In this document: piece after piece, positions 7,634 to 15,914 of the stretch
Layout: every line of letters starts with the position of its first letter
Position numbering within the stretch: position 1 is the stretch's first letter
Assembly (NCBI RefSeq): GCF_014212055.1
Contig: NZ_JACJVO010000042.1
Span: 1-64,000, forward strand
Length of the DNA: 64,000 nt
Origin: Cohnella zeiphila
Lineage (GTDB): Bacteria; Bacillota; Bacilli; Paenibacillales; Paenibacillaceae
Direction of reading: 5' to 3'
The notes under the pieces: model-generated
Databases searched by the model: none
What the model was told of the DNA's origin: nothing
The model's input: the letters and a program-made list of their open reading frames with translations, nothing else
Translations under genes and position numbers: made by a program

Positions 7634-8644
7634 ATGGATTCCAAACTGATTGACGTGGCCAAGCGGGCCGGCGTGTCGCCGGCAACGGTGTCCCGGGTGC
7701 TGAACAACAGCAGCCTGGTGAACCCGAAGACGGCCGAACGGGTGCTGCAGGCGATCGAGGAGCTGAACTACCATCCTCATGCGGCGGCCAAGCATTTGCG
7801 CTCCCAGCGGACCCGGACGATCGGCGTCATCGTCCAGGACATTAACGTCGCTTACTTTTCCGAGATTATCAAAGGGGTCCAGAACACGGCATACCGCTTG
7901 GGCTACAAAGTGATCATCTGCGATTCGGACAACCAGCCGGAGAAGGAGAGGGAGTATCTCGGCCTGCTCATGAATCGGACGGTGGACACGCTCATCCTGG
8001 TCGCCCCGTCGCTGAGCGACGAAACGTTGACCGAATTGGCCGATAAGGAGCAAGCCATCGGACTGATCGGAAGGCGGATCGAGCACGACCATATCGTCTG
8101 CTGTCTGACGGACAATATCGGGTTCTCCGCCGAAGTCATCGGACATCTGTTCGAGGAAGGCCATCGGCGAATCGCCTATATCAACGGCTATCCCGAGGCC
8201 GTCGACAGCTACGAGCGGCTGGAAGGCTATATGAAAGCGCTGAAGGAGCGCATGCTTCCGTTCCTCCCCGAGCTGATCGAGAACGGCAACTTCAACGAAC
8301 AGGGCGGGTACGAAGCGATGCGGAGGCTGCTCGGGAAGGGGGTGCCGTTCACCGCCGTGTACGCCGCGAACGACGAGATGGCGCTCGGGGCTCACAAGGC
8401 CTGCCTGGATGCCGGAATCGCGATTCCCCGGGAAATGGCCCTCGTCGGCGTCGACAACAACCGGATTACCCAATATGTCATACCCAGTCTCAGCACGGTC
8501 GACCAACCCAAATTCGCGCTCGGGGCGACGCTCACCGAGAAGCTGATCCGGCAGCTGGAAGGGGAGCCGGCGGATGAGGAGCGGGTCACGATTCTGGAGT
8601 CGAAGCTGATCGTCCGCGCATCTTCGTCCGCACGCCGGCCATGA
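7634..8644 (+). CDS. LacI-family transcriptional regulator
   Basis: This 336-residue protein has the LacI helix-turn-helix (LIDVAKRAGVSPATVSRVLN) and hinge helix (HPHAAAKHLRSQ). The periplasmic-binding-protein-like ligand domain follows (TIGVIVQDI near residue 60 through VGVDNNRITQY near residue 280). The length is typical. It probably binds a sugar or sugar phosphate, but no catabolic gene is beside it; the next gene encodes an acetyltransferase. The regulated genes may therefore lie elsewhere. A clear SigA promoter precedes it. Confidence 0.92.
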   Translation: MDSKLIDVAKRAGVSPATVSRVLNNSSLVNPKTAERVLQAIEELNYHPHAAAKHLRSQRTRTIGVIVQDINVAYFSEIIKGVQNTAYRLGYKVIICDSDNQPEKEREYLGLLMNRTVDTLILVAPSLSDETLTELADKEQAIGLIGRRIEHDHIVCCLTDNIGFSAEVIGHLFEEGHRRIAYINGYPEAVDSYERLEGYMKALKERMLPFLPELIENGNFNEQGGYEAMRRLLGKGVPFTAVYAANDEMALGAHKACLDAGIAIPREMALVGVDNNRITQYVIPSLSTVDQPKFALGATLTEKLIRQLEGEPADEERVTILESKLIVRASSSARRP

Positions 8645-8741
8645 GACAAGTGAAGGCAAAGCACTATCCTCGCGTGCGCAAATCCTGTAACATGTACATC
8701 AAGAGAAAGTAATCTGCTTACCGCCAGGATGGAGGAAAATC

Positions 8742-9863
8742 ATGCAAATTCGTCAGCTGCGTTCGGAAGAAGAGTGGAAAGAGGCCGTCAAGCTGTCCGA
8801 CCTTGTTTTTCGCGATCCGGAGCATATCTCGATGGGAGAGGCGTTTCCGACCGTCTTCTCCGCGAGCCTGGGCCAATCGTTCGGAGCGTGGGAGGAAGAG
8901 AAGCTTGTCTCGTTCGTCGGCCTCGTTCCCTTCGTCATTCGCGTGGGGGCGGCCCGTTTGAAAGTGTATGCGATCGGTTCCGTCTGCACGCATCCGGACT
9001 TTCGCGGCAAAGGGCATGCCGGAGCGATTCTGGAGCAGGTGAACCGTCATATTCGGAACGCGGGAGCGTCCTTGCTGCTCGTCTCCGGTGATCGCCCGTT
9101 GTATCAGCGAATTCACTGCTACCCGTTCGGCGGCTTCAACCGCTATTCTTTGAAGCCGGAACAAGCGAGCGCCTTGTCGGGCGGCGGATGGAAGGTTCGC
9201 GAACGAACTTCCGAGGATTTGTTCGTTCTCCAAGATCTCGCCGAAGAGAGAGCCGTCCGCTATGAGCAAAGCGTTACCGAGCTGGCTGATTTGATTCAGG
9301 CGCGGGCGTACGCCAGCTGTCTCAAGCTGGAGCATCGGACGCTCGTCGCGGAGAAGGACGGCCGGGCGGCTGCGTTCGCGGTGCTGGCCGTTCCAGGAGC
9401 GGCGAAATCCCACGGAACGCCTAGGGTAATCGAGTGGGCGGGAGATCCTTCCGCGGTCGTTTCGATCGTGGCGGATGCCCTCGGCCGATATGGTCTGGAC
9501 TCTTTGGACATGGCCGTGTCCTGGCATGAGAACGGCATGCTGGAGACGCTGCGGGACGTTCCGTTCGAGGAAGGCCGCAACTCCGGAACCGTACGCGTCA
9601 CGGATCCGCGTCTGCTCATGGAGCAGCTAGCGCCTTATTGGCGGGAAAAAGCCGGTTCGGAAGCCGCAAGCCTGACGGCGGAGCTGAGCGAAGACGGCGG
9701 CTGCGTGCTGACCCTGGGGACGGATTCCGTCCGCGTAACGGCACGGGAGCTGATCTCGCTGCTGTTCGACCCGAAACCGCAGCTTTCCGAACCGCTTGCG
9801 CAAGCGATCGCCGACCGGTTCCCGATTCCGCTTCCTTATACGGAAGGCTTGAACATGGTATGA
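8742..9863 (+). CDS. GNAT-family N-acetyltransferase
   Basis: This 373-residue protein has a GNAT domain in its first half. The acetyl-CoA loop is visible as VCTHPDFRGKGHAGAILEQV (about residues 85-104), with the LVSGDRPLYQRIHCYPFGG segment after it. A second domain of about 200 residues ends in an SCP2-like or Eis-like region with LLFDPKP near the end. It starts after a GGAGGAAA site. Its stop codon overlaps the ATG of the next gene (ATGA), so the two are translationally coupled. The acceptor substrate is unknown. Confidence 0.85.
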   Translation: MQIRQLRSEEEWKEAVKLSDLVFRDPEHISMGEAFPTVFSASLGQSFGAWEEEKLVSFVGLVPFVIRVGAARLKVYAIGSVCTHPDFRGKGHAGAILEQVNRHIRNAGASLLLVSGDRPLYQRIHCYPFGGFNRYSLKPEQASALSGGGWKVRERTSEDLFVLQDLAEERAVRYEQSVTELADLIQARAYASCLKLEHRTLVAEKDGRAAAFAVLAVPGAAKSHGTPRVIEWAGDPSAVVSIVADALGRYGLDSLDMAVSWHENGMLETLRDVPFEEGRNSGTVRVTDPRLLMEQLAPYWREKAGSEAASLTAELSEDGGCVLTLGTDSVRVTARELISLLFDPKPQLSEPLAQAIADRFPIPLPYTEGLNMV

Positions 9864-10375
9864 ACCTGTTCCACTTCAGCGACGAAGGTTCGATCGACGT
9901 ATTCTTGCCCCGCGTCAAAGAGAACCGGAAGGAGCTTCCTCCCGTCGTATGGGCGATCGACGAGGAGCACGAGTTTACGTTCTTCTTCCCGAGAAGCTGC
10001 CCGAGAATCGTCTATACGCGGTCGGACGAGATGAGCGACGAAGACCGCCGCGCTTTTTTCGGGGCGACGCAAGCGAACATCGTCGTAACCGTGGAGACAG
10101 GCTGGTACGAGCGCATCAAGCGGTCGACCGTGTACCGCTACCGGATGCCGGCCGAGACGTTCGAGCTGTTCGATACCATTGCGGGGTATTATATCTCACC
10201 CCGGACGATCGTGCCGCTTGCGGTGGAGCCGTATGGCAACCTGATCGACCGGCTGATCGCCCGGGGCGTCGAGGTGCGGTTTACGCCCAACCTGCATCCG
10301 CTCCGCGAAGCGATTCTGAATTCGACGCTGACCGATTTCGGCATTCATAAATTCGACAACGCCGCGCGCGCATAA
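9860..10375 (+). CDS. DUF6886-like protein
   Basis: This 171-residue soluble protein begins MNLFHFSDEGSIDVFLPR. It contains VWAIDEEHEFTFFFPRSCPR, a pattern I associate with the uncharacterised DUF6886 family, often found near GNAT acetyltransferases. The start at 9860 overlaps the preceding stop by ATGA, and the strong terminator at 10400-10436 ends the pair. No catalytic motif is recognised, although the conserved His, Trp, Asp and Glu residues near the N terminus suggest a small-molecule-binding or enzymatic fold. Confidence 0.75.
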   Translation: MNLFHFSDEGSIDVFLPRVKENRKELPPVVWAIDEEHEFTFFFPRSCPRIVYTRSDEMSDEDRRAFFGATQANIVVTVETGWYERIKRSTVYRYRMPAETFELFDTIAGYYISPRTIVPLAVEPYGNLIDRLIARGVEVRFTPNLHPLREAILNSTLTDFGIHKFDNAARA

Positions 10376-10399
10376 CGTTTGTTTTTGCCGATAGAGATG

Positions 10400-10436
10400 A
10401 GGATCGATCCGTCGTGGGCGGGTTGATCCTTTTTTT
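10400..10436 (+). terminator. Intrinsic terminator
   Basis: A stem with AGGATC (10400-10405) and GATCCT (10425-10430), extended by inner CCG/CGG pairs, is followed by seven T. It closes the acetyltransferase-DUF6886 operon. Confidence 0.85.
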
Positions 10437-10449
10437 GCATTAGAGAATC

Positions 10450-10520
10450 TATAAATTTCGGGGTCCCCGCAAAGCGCCTGAGCAAGCTTCGAAGCTAAGC
10501 CCCGCTTTGCGGGGTTATTT
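10450..10520 (+). repeat. Dispersed hairpin repeat, copy 1
   Basis: About 70 bases here recur at 27158-27230 with roughly 93% identity over the 60-base core. The element can form a terminator-like hairpin (CCCCGC, TTT, GCGGGG at 10500-10515, then TTATTT). Alternatively the 3' arm can pair with an upstream CCCCGCAAAG segment (10466-10475). The two structures exclude each other. This copy lies between the preceding terminator and the phosphonate operon. Confidence 0.7.
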
Positions 10521-10637
10521 GGCATCCATAAATCTTCCAGGAAAATTGATTGTTTTTAATATGTTGGTGACACTCTTCTGATGTTGACAAGTTACGTTAG
10601 GCTTAAGAGGTCAATTTAAGAGATCGGAGGTGAGAAG

Positions 10638-11375
10638 TTGAGAACGAACCATTCCCGCGAAGCGGACGTTCCGGTCTATCAGGAGATCGCCAATATCTTG
10701 CACGGGGAAATCCAGCAGAACCTCTATCCCGCGGGCGAGCGAATCCCCTCGGAACAGCAGTTGTGCCGGCGCTTCAAGGTGAACCGGTATACGCTGAGGC
10801 ACTCGCTCGATCTTCTGGAGCAGATCGGCCTCATCCGCTCGCATCAGGGAAAAGGATATTATGTATGCGGGAAACCGCTCGATATCGAATATCCGGTTAC
10901 GCCGGTCATGCGCATCTCCGACGTGATCCGCAAGCTGGGAAGGGAGCCTCGGGCGGAACTGATCCATGAGGAACTCGCAGTCCCGCCATCCGACGTGGCG
11001 GAGGCGCTCCGTTTATCCCCCGGTCAGCTCGCCTATCGGCTGGAGATTCTGAGATTCGCCGACGACGTGCCGCTGTCCCTGAACGTGACTTGGCTCCCGG
11101 AGGACGTATTCCCTGATTTGTTGAGCCACACGGAGATGTTCCGTTCTCTTTACGGTTTGTTGCAGCAAGAATATCACATGCACCTGCAGCGCATCGGCTC
11201 TACGTTCCGAACCGCCTTCCCCACTTTGCAGGAAGCCAGGTGGCTGCAGATTCAGCCGAGCACGAATTTGCTGCAGATCGACAGCGTCATGCGGGACGAA
11301 TCCAACCGCCGGGTCGAATTCACTTCGGCCAAGTATCGGGGAGACTTGTGCAAAATTTCCATCCATTTCGAATGA
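10638..11375 (+). CDS. phnF: GntR/HutC-family regulator, PhnF-like
   Basis: This 245-residue protein has a GntR winged helix at residues 15-80 (PVYQEIANILHGEIQQNLYP, then AGERIPSEQQLCRRFKVNRYTLR). It is followed by a UTRA effector domain (about 95-240). Position as the first gene before phnD and overall length fit PhnF, the regulator of phosphonate or phosphate-responsive phn genes. The TTG start at 10638 is set by the strong GGAGGTGAG site before it. It is 28 bases from phnD and is probably co-transcribed with the operon. A TTGACA hexamer at 10584-10589 has no good -10 partner, so the promoter is not fixed. Confidence 0.85.
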   Translation: MRTNHSREADVPVYQEIANILHGEIQQNLYPAGERIPSEQQLCRRFKVNRYTLRHSLDLLEQIGLIRSHQGKGYYVCGKPLDIEYPVTPVMRISDVIRKLGREPRAELIHEELAVPPSDVAEALRLSPGQLAYRLEILRFADDVPLSLNVTWLPEDVFPDLLSHTEMFRSLYGLLQQEYHMHLQRIGSTFRTAFPTLQEARWLQIQPSTNLLQIDSVMRDESNRRVEFTSAKYRGDLCKISIHFE

Positions 11376-11403
11376 GCGGATCTACTCATGGGAGGTCAAA
11401 TCT

Positions 11404-12426
11404 GTGAAATTTTCAAAAAAGTCAAACTATTCCATCTTTTTGCTCTTGATGGTGCTGGCCGTCGCGCTTACGGCTTGCGGACAGAAGAATGAAGCGGCTT
11501 CCGGTTCGGCAAACAACGCAAACAACGCAAGTAACGCCGGAGCCGCAAGCGACGCGGGAACGGCAAGCGACGCCGCCTCCTCGAGCCCGGCATCCGCTTC
11601 GCCGGCAGCGGGAGATCGCAAGGACTGGCCGAAGGAGCTGAACATCGGCTTCATCCCCGGCGAGAACGACGGCAAGGCGAACGATCCGAAGAAAATCGTA
11701 GCGAAGGACATGTCGGACGCTCTCGGCATCAAAGTCAATGTTTTCGAAGGAGAAGATTACACGGCGGTCATCGAGGCCATGCGCACGAAAAAGATCGACG
11801 TCGCCAGCTTCGGCCCGTTCTCCTATATCATCGCCCATGAGCGCAGCGGCGCCGAAGCGTTCGCGGTATCCGCTGCAAGCGAGGATGCGGAGTTTTACCA
11901 CAGCCTTATCGTCGTGCCTGCCGATTCGCCGGCGCAATCGCTGGCCGACCTCAAGGGCAAGTCAATGCTGTTCGCCGACCCGGCCTCCACGTCCGGCCAC
12001 CTGTTTCCCGAGATGATGTTCGCCAAGCAGTTCAATCTCGAACCCGGCAAGATCGATTCCTACTTCTCCAACGTCTCCTACTCCGGCGGCCACGACAAGT
12101 CGATCATCGCCATCTCCAAGGGCCAGGCCGACTCCGCGGGCGTTTGCGACAGCTGCATCAAGAGAATCGTGGACGAAGGGCTGGTCAAAGAGTCGGATTA
12201 CCGCGTGCTGGCGACGTCCGATCCGATTCCGAGCAGCCCGCTTGCCTATCGCAACGATCTGCCCGCCGACCTGGTGGCCGCGATCAAGGATTTCTTCCTC
12301 CATTATGACAACCAGGACTATTTGAAAGGCAATCACTACTTCCCCGTTCAGGACAGCGACTATCAGATTATCCGCGATACGGCCGATCTGCTGAAGATGA
12401 GCCCGGATGATCTGCTGAAAGGGTAA
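11404..12426 (+). CDS. phnD: Phosphonate ABC transporter substrate-binding lipoprotein
   Basis: This 340-residue precursor has a lipoprotein signal (lipobox LTAC, Cys about residue 25). A Ser/Ala/Asn-rich linker (about residues 28-72) tethers the PhnD domain. PhnD-family segments are clear: LNIGFIPGENDGKA near residue 80, the ADPASTSGHLFPE ligand-site loop, and GQADSAGVCDSC. It captures phosphonates outside the membrane for PhnC/PhnE. The GTG start at 11404 follows a GGGAGG site. It is the first transport gene of the operon and only four bases from phnC. Confidence 0.95.
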   Translation: MKFSKKSNYSIFLLLMVLAVALTACGQKNEAASGSANNANNASNAGAASDAGTASDAASSSPASASPAAGDRKDWPKELNIGFIPGENDGKANDPKKIVAKDMSDALGIKVNVFEGEDYTAVIEAMRTKKIDVASFGPFSYIIAHERSGAEAFAVSAASEDAEFYHSLIVVPADSPAQSLADLKGKSMLFADPASTSGHLFPEMMFAKQFNLEPGKIDSYFSNVSYSGGHDKSIIAISKGQADSAGVCDSCIKRIVDEGLVKESDYRVLATSDPIPSSPLAYRNDLPADLVAAIKDFFLHYDNQDYLKGNHYFPVQDSDYQIIRDTADLLKMSPDDLLKG

Positions 12427-12430
12427 GACC

Positions 12431-13189
12431 ATGGCGGCGATCCTTCAAGTTGAACGCTTGAGCAAAAAGTATTCCGACGGCACGGCAGCGTTAAGCGACG
12501 TCAGCTTCGAGCTGGAGCCCGGGGAATTCGCGGCGGTAATCGGCCTGAGCGGGGCGGGCAAGAGCACCCTGCTCCGCTGCATCAACCGGCTGGTCGAGCC
12601 GACGGGAGGAGACGTGTCGTTCGGCGGCGTCCGTTCCGCCAAGGCGTCCGCCCATGAAGTGCGGCTGCTGCGGCGCCAGATGGGCATGATCTTCCAAGGC
12701 TATAACCTGATCCAGCGGGTCAGCGTGCTGCGGAACGTGCTCCACGGCCGGCTCGGCTATGTCGGCCCGGTTCGCGGCGCGCTCGGCCTTTTCTCCAAGC
12801 AGGACGTCGAGGAGGCCAAGTCGATCCTGAAGCGCCTGGGCCTGGAGCAGCAAACGTACAAGCGGGCCGACGAATTGAGCGGAGGACAGCAGCAGCGGGT
12901 CGGCATCGCGAGGGCGCTCTGCCAGCGGCCGAAGCTGATTCTCGCCGACGAGCCGATCGCGAGTCTTGATCCGGTAACGGCCAAGATCATTATGGATAAT
13001 CTGCACCGGATATGCCGCGAAGACGGAATTGCCTGCATCGTCAACCTGCACCAAGTGGAAGTCGCGAAGACGTACGCGACCCGCATCATCGGCATGCGCA
13101 AAGGGAAGATGGTGTTCGACGGACGTCCCGAAGACTTGACGGACCGAATGATCTCTCATATTTACGGGGAAAGCCCGGATAAGGAGTAG
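12431..13189 (+). CDS. phnC: Phosphonate ABC transporter ATP-binding protein
   Basis: This 252-residue ATPase subunit has Walker A GLSGAGKST, the Q-loop in MIFQGYNL, signature LSGGQQQR, Walker B LILADEPIASLD and the switch His in NLHQVE. The sequence follows PhnC, including the MGMIFQGYNLIQRVSVLRNV segment. It energises import through the two PhnE permeases that follow. It lies between phnD and phnE1 with gaps of fewer than ten bases. Confidence 0.95.
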   Translation: MAAILQVERLSKKYSDGTAALSDVSFELEPGEFAAVIGLSGAGKSTLLRCINRLVEPTGGDVSFGGVRSAKASAHEVRLLRRQMGMIFQGYNLIQRVSVLRNVLHGRLGYVGPVRGALGLFSKQDVEEAKSILKRLGLEQQTYKRADELSGGQQQRVGIARALCQRPKLILADEPIASLDPVTAKIIMDNLHRICREDGIACIVNLHQVEVAKTYATRIIGMRKGKMVFDGRPEDLTDRMISHIYGESPDKE

Positions 13190-13196
13190 ATGGCCC

Positions 13197-13985
13197 ATGG
13201 AAGCGCAATGGCTGAGAATCCGCCGGCAGAAACGCGTGCAGACCGTGACCATCGTCGTTCTGATCGCGGCGCTCGTGGTCTGGTCGGCGGTGCAGACGAA
13301 ATTTCATGTCCTCACCGTATTCGGCGGACTCGGCGAGATGGGGAAGCTGATCGTGAACGATTTCCTGCCGCCTCATCCGGAAGCGTTGAAGGGACTGATC
13401 GAGCCGGCGCTCGATACGATCTACATGAGCGTCGTCGGCATGGTCGTCGGTTCCTTGATTTCCGCCGTGCTCGCTTTTTTCGCCGCCGCCACGACGACGC
13501 CTCACCGAATCGTGCTGGTGCTGGTTCGCGGATTCGCTTCGGTGCTTCGCAACATTCCGGGATTGATCTGGGCGCTCATGCTCGCGTTCGCCTACGGTAT
13601 CGGCACGCTGGTCGGCACGCTCGCAATCATTATTTATTCCGTGGGTTCGCTCGTGCGGGCATACGCGGAAATCTTGGAAGAGATCGACCAGAGTCAGCTG
13701 GAAGCCGTGAAAGCGACGGGAGCGACGTTTCCGCAGGTGCTTGGCCAGGCGGTCTTGCCGCAATTCATCCCGGGTTTCGTAGCGTGGTCGCTGTACAAGC
13801 TGGAGCTGAACATCCGGGCATCCACGATCGTGGGGATGGTCGGAGGCGGCGGGCTCGGCTTTTACATTCAGAACGGCCTCAAGCTGTTCCACTTCCGGGA
13901 TGTCAGCATGGCGATTATTTTGATGCTCGTCTTGATCGTGGTCACGGAGTTTTTCACTAATAAAATTAGGGAGAAAGTGATATGA
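13197..13985 (+). CDS. phnE: Phosphonate ABC transporter permease PhnE (first)
   Basis: This 262-residue membrane protein has about six transmembrane segments. It carries the ABC permease EAA loop (EEIDQSQLEAVKATGATFPQ followed by VLGQAVLPQ) and the PhnE motif VGGGGLGFYIQ. It starts seven bases after phnC. Its stop overlaps the start of the second permease by ATGA, suggesting that PhnE1 and PhnE2 are made in equal amounts as a heterodimer. Confidence 0.93.
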   Translation: MEAQWLRIRRQKRVQTVTIVVLIAALVVWSAVQTKFHVLTVFGGLGEMGKLIVNDFLPPHPEALKGLIEPALDTIYMSVVGMVVGSLISAVLAFFAAATTTPHRIVLVLVRGFASVLRNIPGLIWALMLAFAYGIGTLVGTLAIIIYSVGSLVRAYAEILEEIDQSQLEAVKATGATFPQVLGQAVLPQFIPGFVAWSLYKLELNIRASTIVGMVGGGGLGFYIQNGLKLFHFRDVSMAIILMLVLIVVTEFFTNKIREKVI

Positions 13986-14833
13986 AACCGGAACTGGCAA
14001 CCGAAATGGCGAACGATCTGTCTTACGAGACCGCACTGCCCCTGCATCTCGCCGAGCCGCCGCAGCCATCGAAGCCGAGACGAGACCCTTGGCTGGTCGG
14101 GGCCGCCTGGTTTTTCCCGCTGTTCTTCATCTTCAGCCTTTGGCAGCTGAACTTCGATTACAGCCAGCTGGCTCATGGAACCGGAAAAATGTTTCAGTTG
14201 TTCGCCCAAATGTTCCCGCCGAGTCTCGTCGATTGGCGCCCCGTTCTGGAGGCGGCGCTGCAATCGCTGCAGGTGGCTCTCGTCGGAACGGCGATCGGGG
14301 TGGCAGTGGCCGCCGTGTTCGGCTTCCTGGCGGCAGTCAATTTGTTTCCCCGCCTGGGCTTGCTGATCAAGGGCGTCGCCGCCTTCGTGCGCACGATTCC
14401 GACGCTGGTGTGGGCGCTCATGTTTATCGTCGCCGTCGGCATGGGACCGGTGCCCGGCATTCTGGCGATCGCGACGCATGCCGGCGCGAGCCTGATCAAG
14501 ATGTTCTCCCAGTCGATCGAAGAGGTGGACGAGGGGGTGCACGAGGCGATCAAGGCGACGGGCGCCGGCAAGCTGCAGATCGTGTTCCAAGGCTTCCTGC
14601 CGTGCGTCATCACGTATTTCATCTCCTGGAGCGTATTCCGGCTGGAAGCGGACATCGGCGAATCGGCGATTCTCGGCGTGGTCGGAGCAGGCGGCATCGG
14701 TTATCAAATCTCCAACAACATGAGATCGTACCTGCTTCCGGAGACTTGCTTCGCCGCCCTGGTCGTCTTCGTGCTCGTCTTCTCCGTCGAGCTGCTCAGC
14801 AACTGGTACAAAAACAAGATGAACCTTAAGTAG
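13982..14833 (+). CDS. phnE: Phosphonate ABC transporter permease PhnE (second)
   Basis: This 283-residue permease is longer at the N terminus than the first, with a cytoplasmic proline-rich leader before the first transmembrane segment near residue 38. The EAA loop is EEVDEGVHEAIKATGAGKLQ, and VGAGGIGYQIS matches PhnE. Two-permease phosphonate transporters are common in Firmicutes. It overlaps the previous gene by four bases and is 12 bases from phnG, linking transport and C-P lyase genes. Confidence 0.93.
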   Translation: MKPELATEMANDLSYETALPLHLAEPPQPSKPRRDPWLVGAAWFFPLFFIFSLWQLNFDYSQLAHGTGKMFQLFAQMFPPSLVDWRPVLEAALQSLQVALVGTAIGVAVAAVFGFLAAVNLFPRLGLLIKGVAAFVRTIPTLVWALMFIVAVGMGPVPGILAIATHAGASLIKMFSQSIEEVDEGVHEAIKATGAGKLQIVFQGFLPCVITYFISWSVFRLEADIGESAILGVVGAGGIGYQISNNMRSYLLPETCFAALVVFVLVFSVELLSNWYKNKMNLK

Positions 14834-14845
14834 GAGGAGCGGCAC

Positions 14846-15289
14846 ATGCTCAACTCAGCAAAAGTCAGCAAACTTCTGATCGAGAGCGAGGAGCCGCTGC
14901 TGGAGCGGTTCGCCGCCGAGATCGAGCGGAATTACCAGGTGCGGATCGTGCGTGCGGCCGAGAAGAGCCTGGTCATGTCCCAAGCGCGCGATACCGTCTC
15001 GCATCAGCCGTTCTATCTGGGCGAGATTCTCGTGACGGAATGCACGGTGGAGCTGAACGGCGTTTACGGCTACGGCATTCTGATGGGGGAACGCAGCGAG
15101 GAAGCGTACCGTCTGGCCGTCGTGGATGCGGCCTTTCGCAGCCACGCGGAGGAGACGGCGGGGTGGGAAGGACCGCTTCGGGAAGCCGAGCTTCGGCTGG
15201 AGGAGCGCCGCCGGTCCGAGCGGCGAATGATCGACCGGACGAAGGTCCATTTCGACACGATGGGAGAATACCATGAGCGCAATCGATAA
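14846..15289 (+). CDS. phnG: C-P lyase core subunit PhnG
   Basis: This 147-residue protein matches the PhnG length. It has the family features VRIVRAAEKSLVM near residue 30, the PFYLGEILVTECTVEL strand and the C-terminal charged helix. PhnG, PhnH, PhnI and PhnJ form the carbon-phosphorus lyase core complex that moves a phosphonate onto ribose 1-phosphate and cleaves the C-P bond. It overlaps phnH by 17 bases. Confidence 0.92.
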   Translation: MLNSAKVSKLLIESEEPLLERFAAEIERNYQVRIVRAAEKSLVMSQARDTVSHQPFYLGEILVTECTVELNGVYGYGILMGERSEEAYRLAVVDAAFRSHAEETAGWEGPLREAELRLEERRRSERRMIDRTKVHFDTMGEYHERNR

Positions 15290-15908
15290 TTCGTTTTCCA
15301 TGACGCACGATACCCAGTTCGTTTACCGGCTTCTGCTCGAATTGACCGCCCGCCCGGGAGAGGTCGGTTCGATCCGGCAGGCAGCGGACAAGATCGGTCT
15401 CCTGCCGGGAGCCGGCGACGTCGCCCTGGCGGTCGCCTATACGCTGCTGGACAGCGAGGTCGGCTGCTTCGCCGACGTGGAGCGGCTGCCGGAGCTTGCC
15501 GGCGTCATCCGGCTGCGGACGCTGTCCCGATCGGCCGGCGCCTCCGCGGCCGACTATCTGTTCGCCGACGGGACGCAGGCTCCCGGCGAATGGGCGGGCT
15601 CCGTTCGCAGAGGAACGCTCGGCGAGCCGGAGATGGGCGCGACCGTGCTGCTGCTCGTCGACGCGCTGGAAGCGGAGTCCCGGTCTTCCGCCGGCGAGCA
15701 GCCGGAAGGGAATGCCGTTCGATTGATGATGACCGGTCCGGGCATCGAGGAGGAGCATCGCCTGCTCGTCGGCGGCCTGGACCCTCGGTGGCTGGCATGC
15801 CGCGAAGGCTGGAACGAAGAGTATCCGACGGGAGTCGATCTGATTCTGTACACTCCCGGCGGCGAAGTGGCGGCGATTCCGCGCAGCACACAACTGAAGG
15901 GGGCTTGA
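15273..15908 (+). CDS. phnH: C-P lyase core subunit PhnH
   Basis: This 211-residue protein has PhnH hallmarks: an N-terminal TQFVYRLLLELTARPGEVG segment, the ALAVAYTLLDSEV core, and FADGTQAPGEWAGSVRRGT near residue 95. It is the third gene of the core complex set and is six bases from phnI. The length agrees with PhnH of other Firmicutes. The GC-rich sequence also supports long frames on the other strand, which are shadows. Confidence 0.92.
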   Translation: MSAIDNSFSMTHDTQFVYRLLLELTARPGEVGSIRQAADKIGLLPGAGDVALAVAYTLLDSEVGCFADVERLPELAGVIRLRTLSRSAGASAADYLFADGTQAPGEWAGSVRRGTLGEPEMGATVLLLVDALEAESRSSAGEQPEGNAVRLMMTGPGIEEEHRLLVGGLDPRWLACREGWNEEYPTGVDLILYTPGGEVAAIPRSTQLKGA

Positions 15909-15914
15909 CGAGAG

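Noticed and set aside
10584..10612. Phosphonate operon promoter based on TTGACA
   Set aside because: No acceptable -10 hexamer lies 16 to 18 bases downstream, so it was not listed as a promoter.
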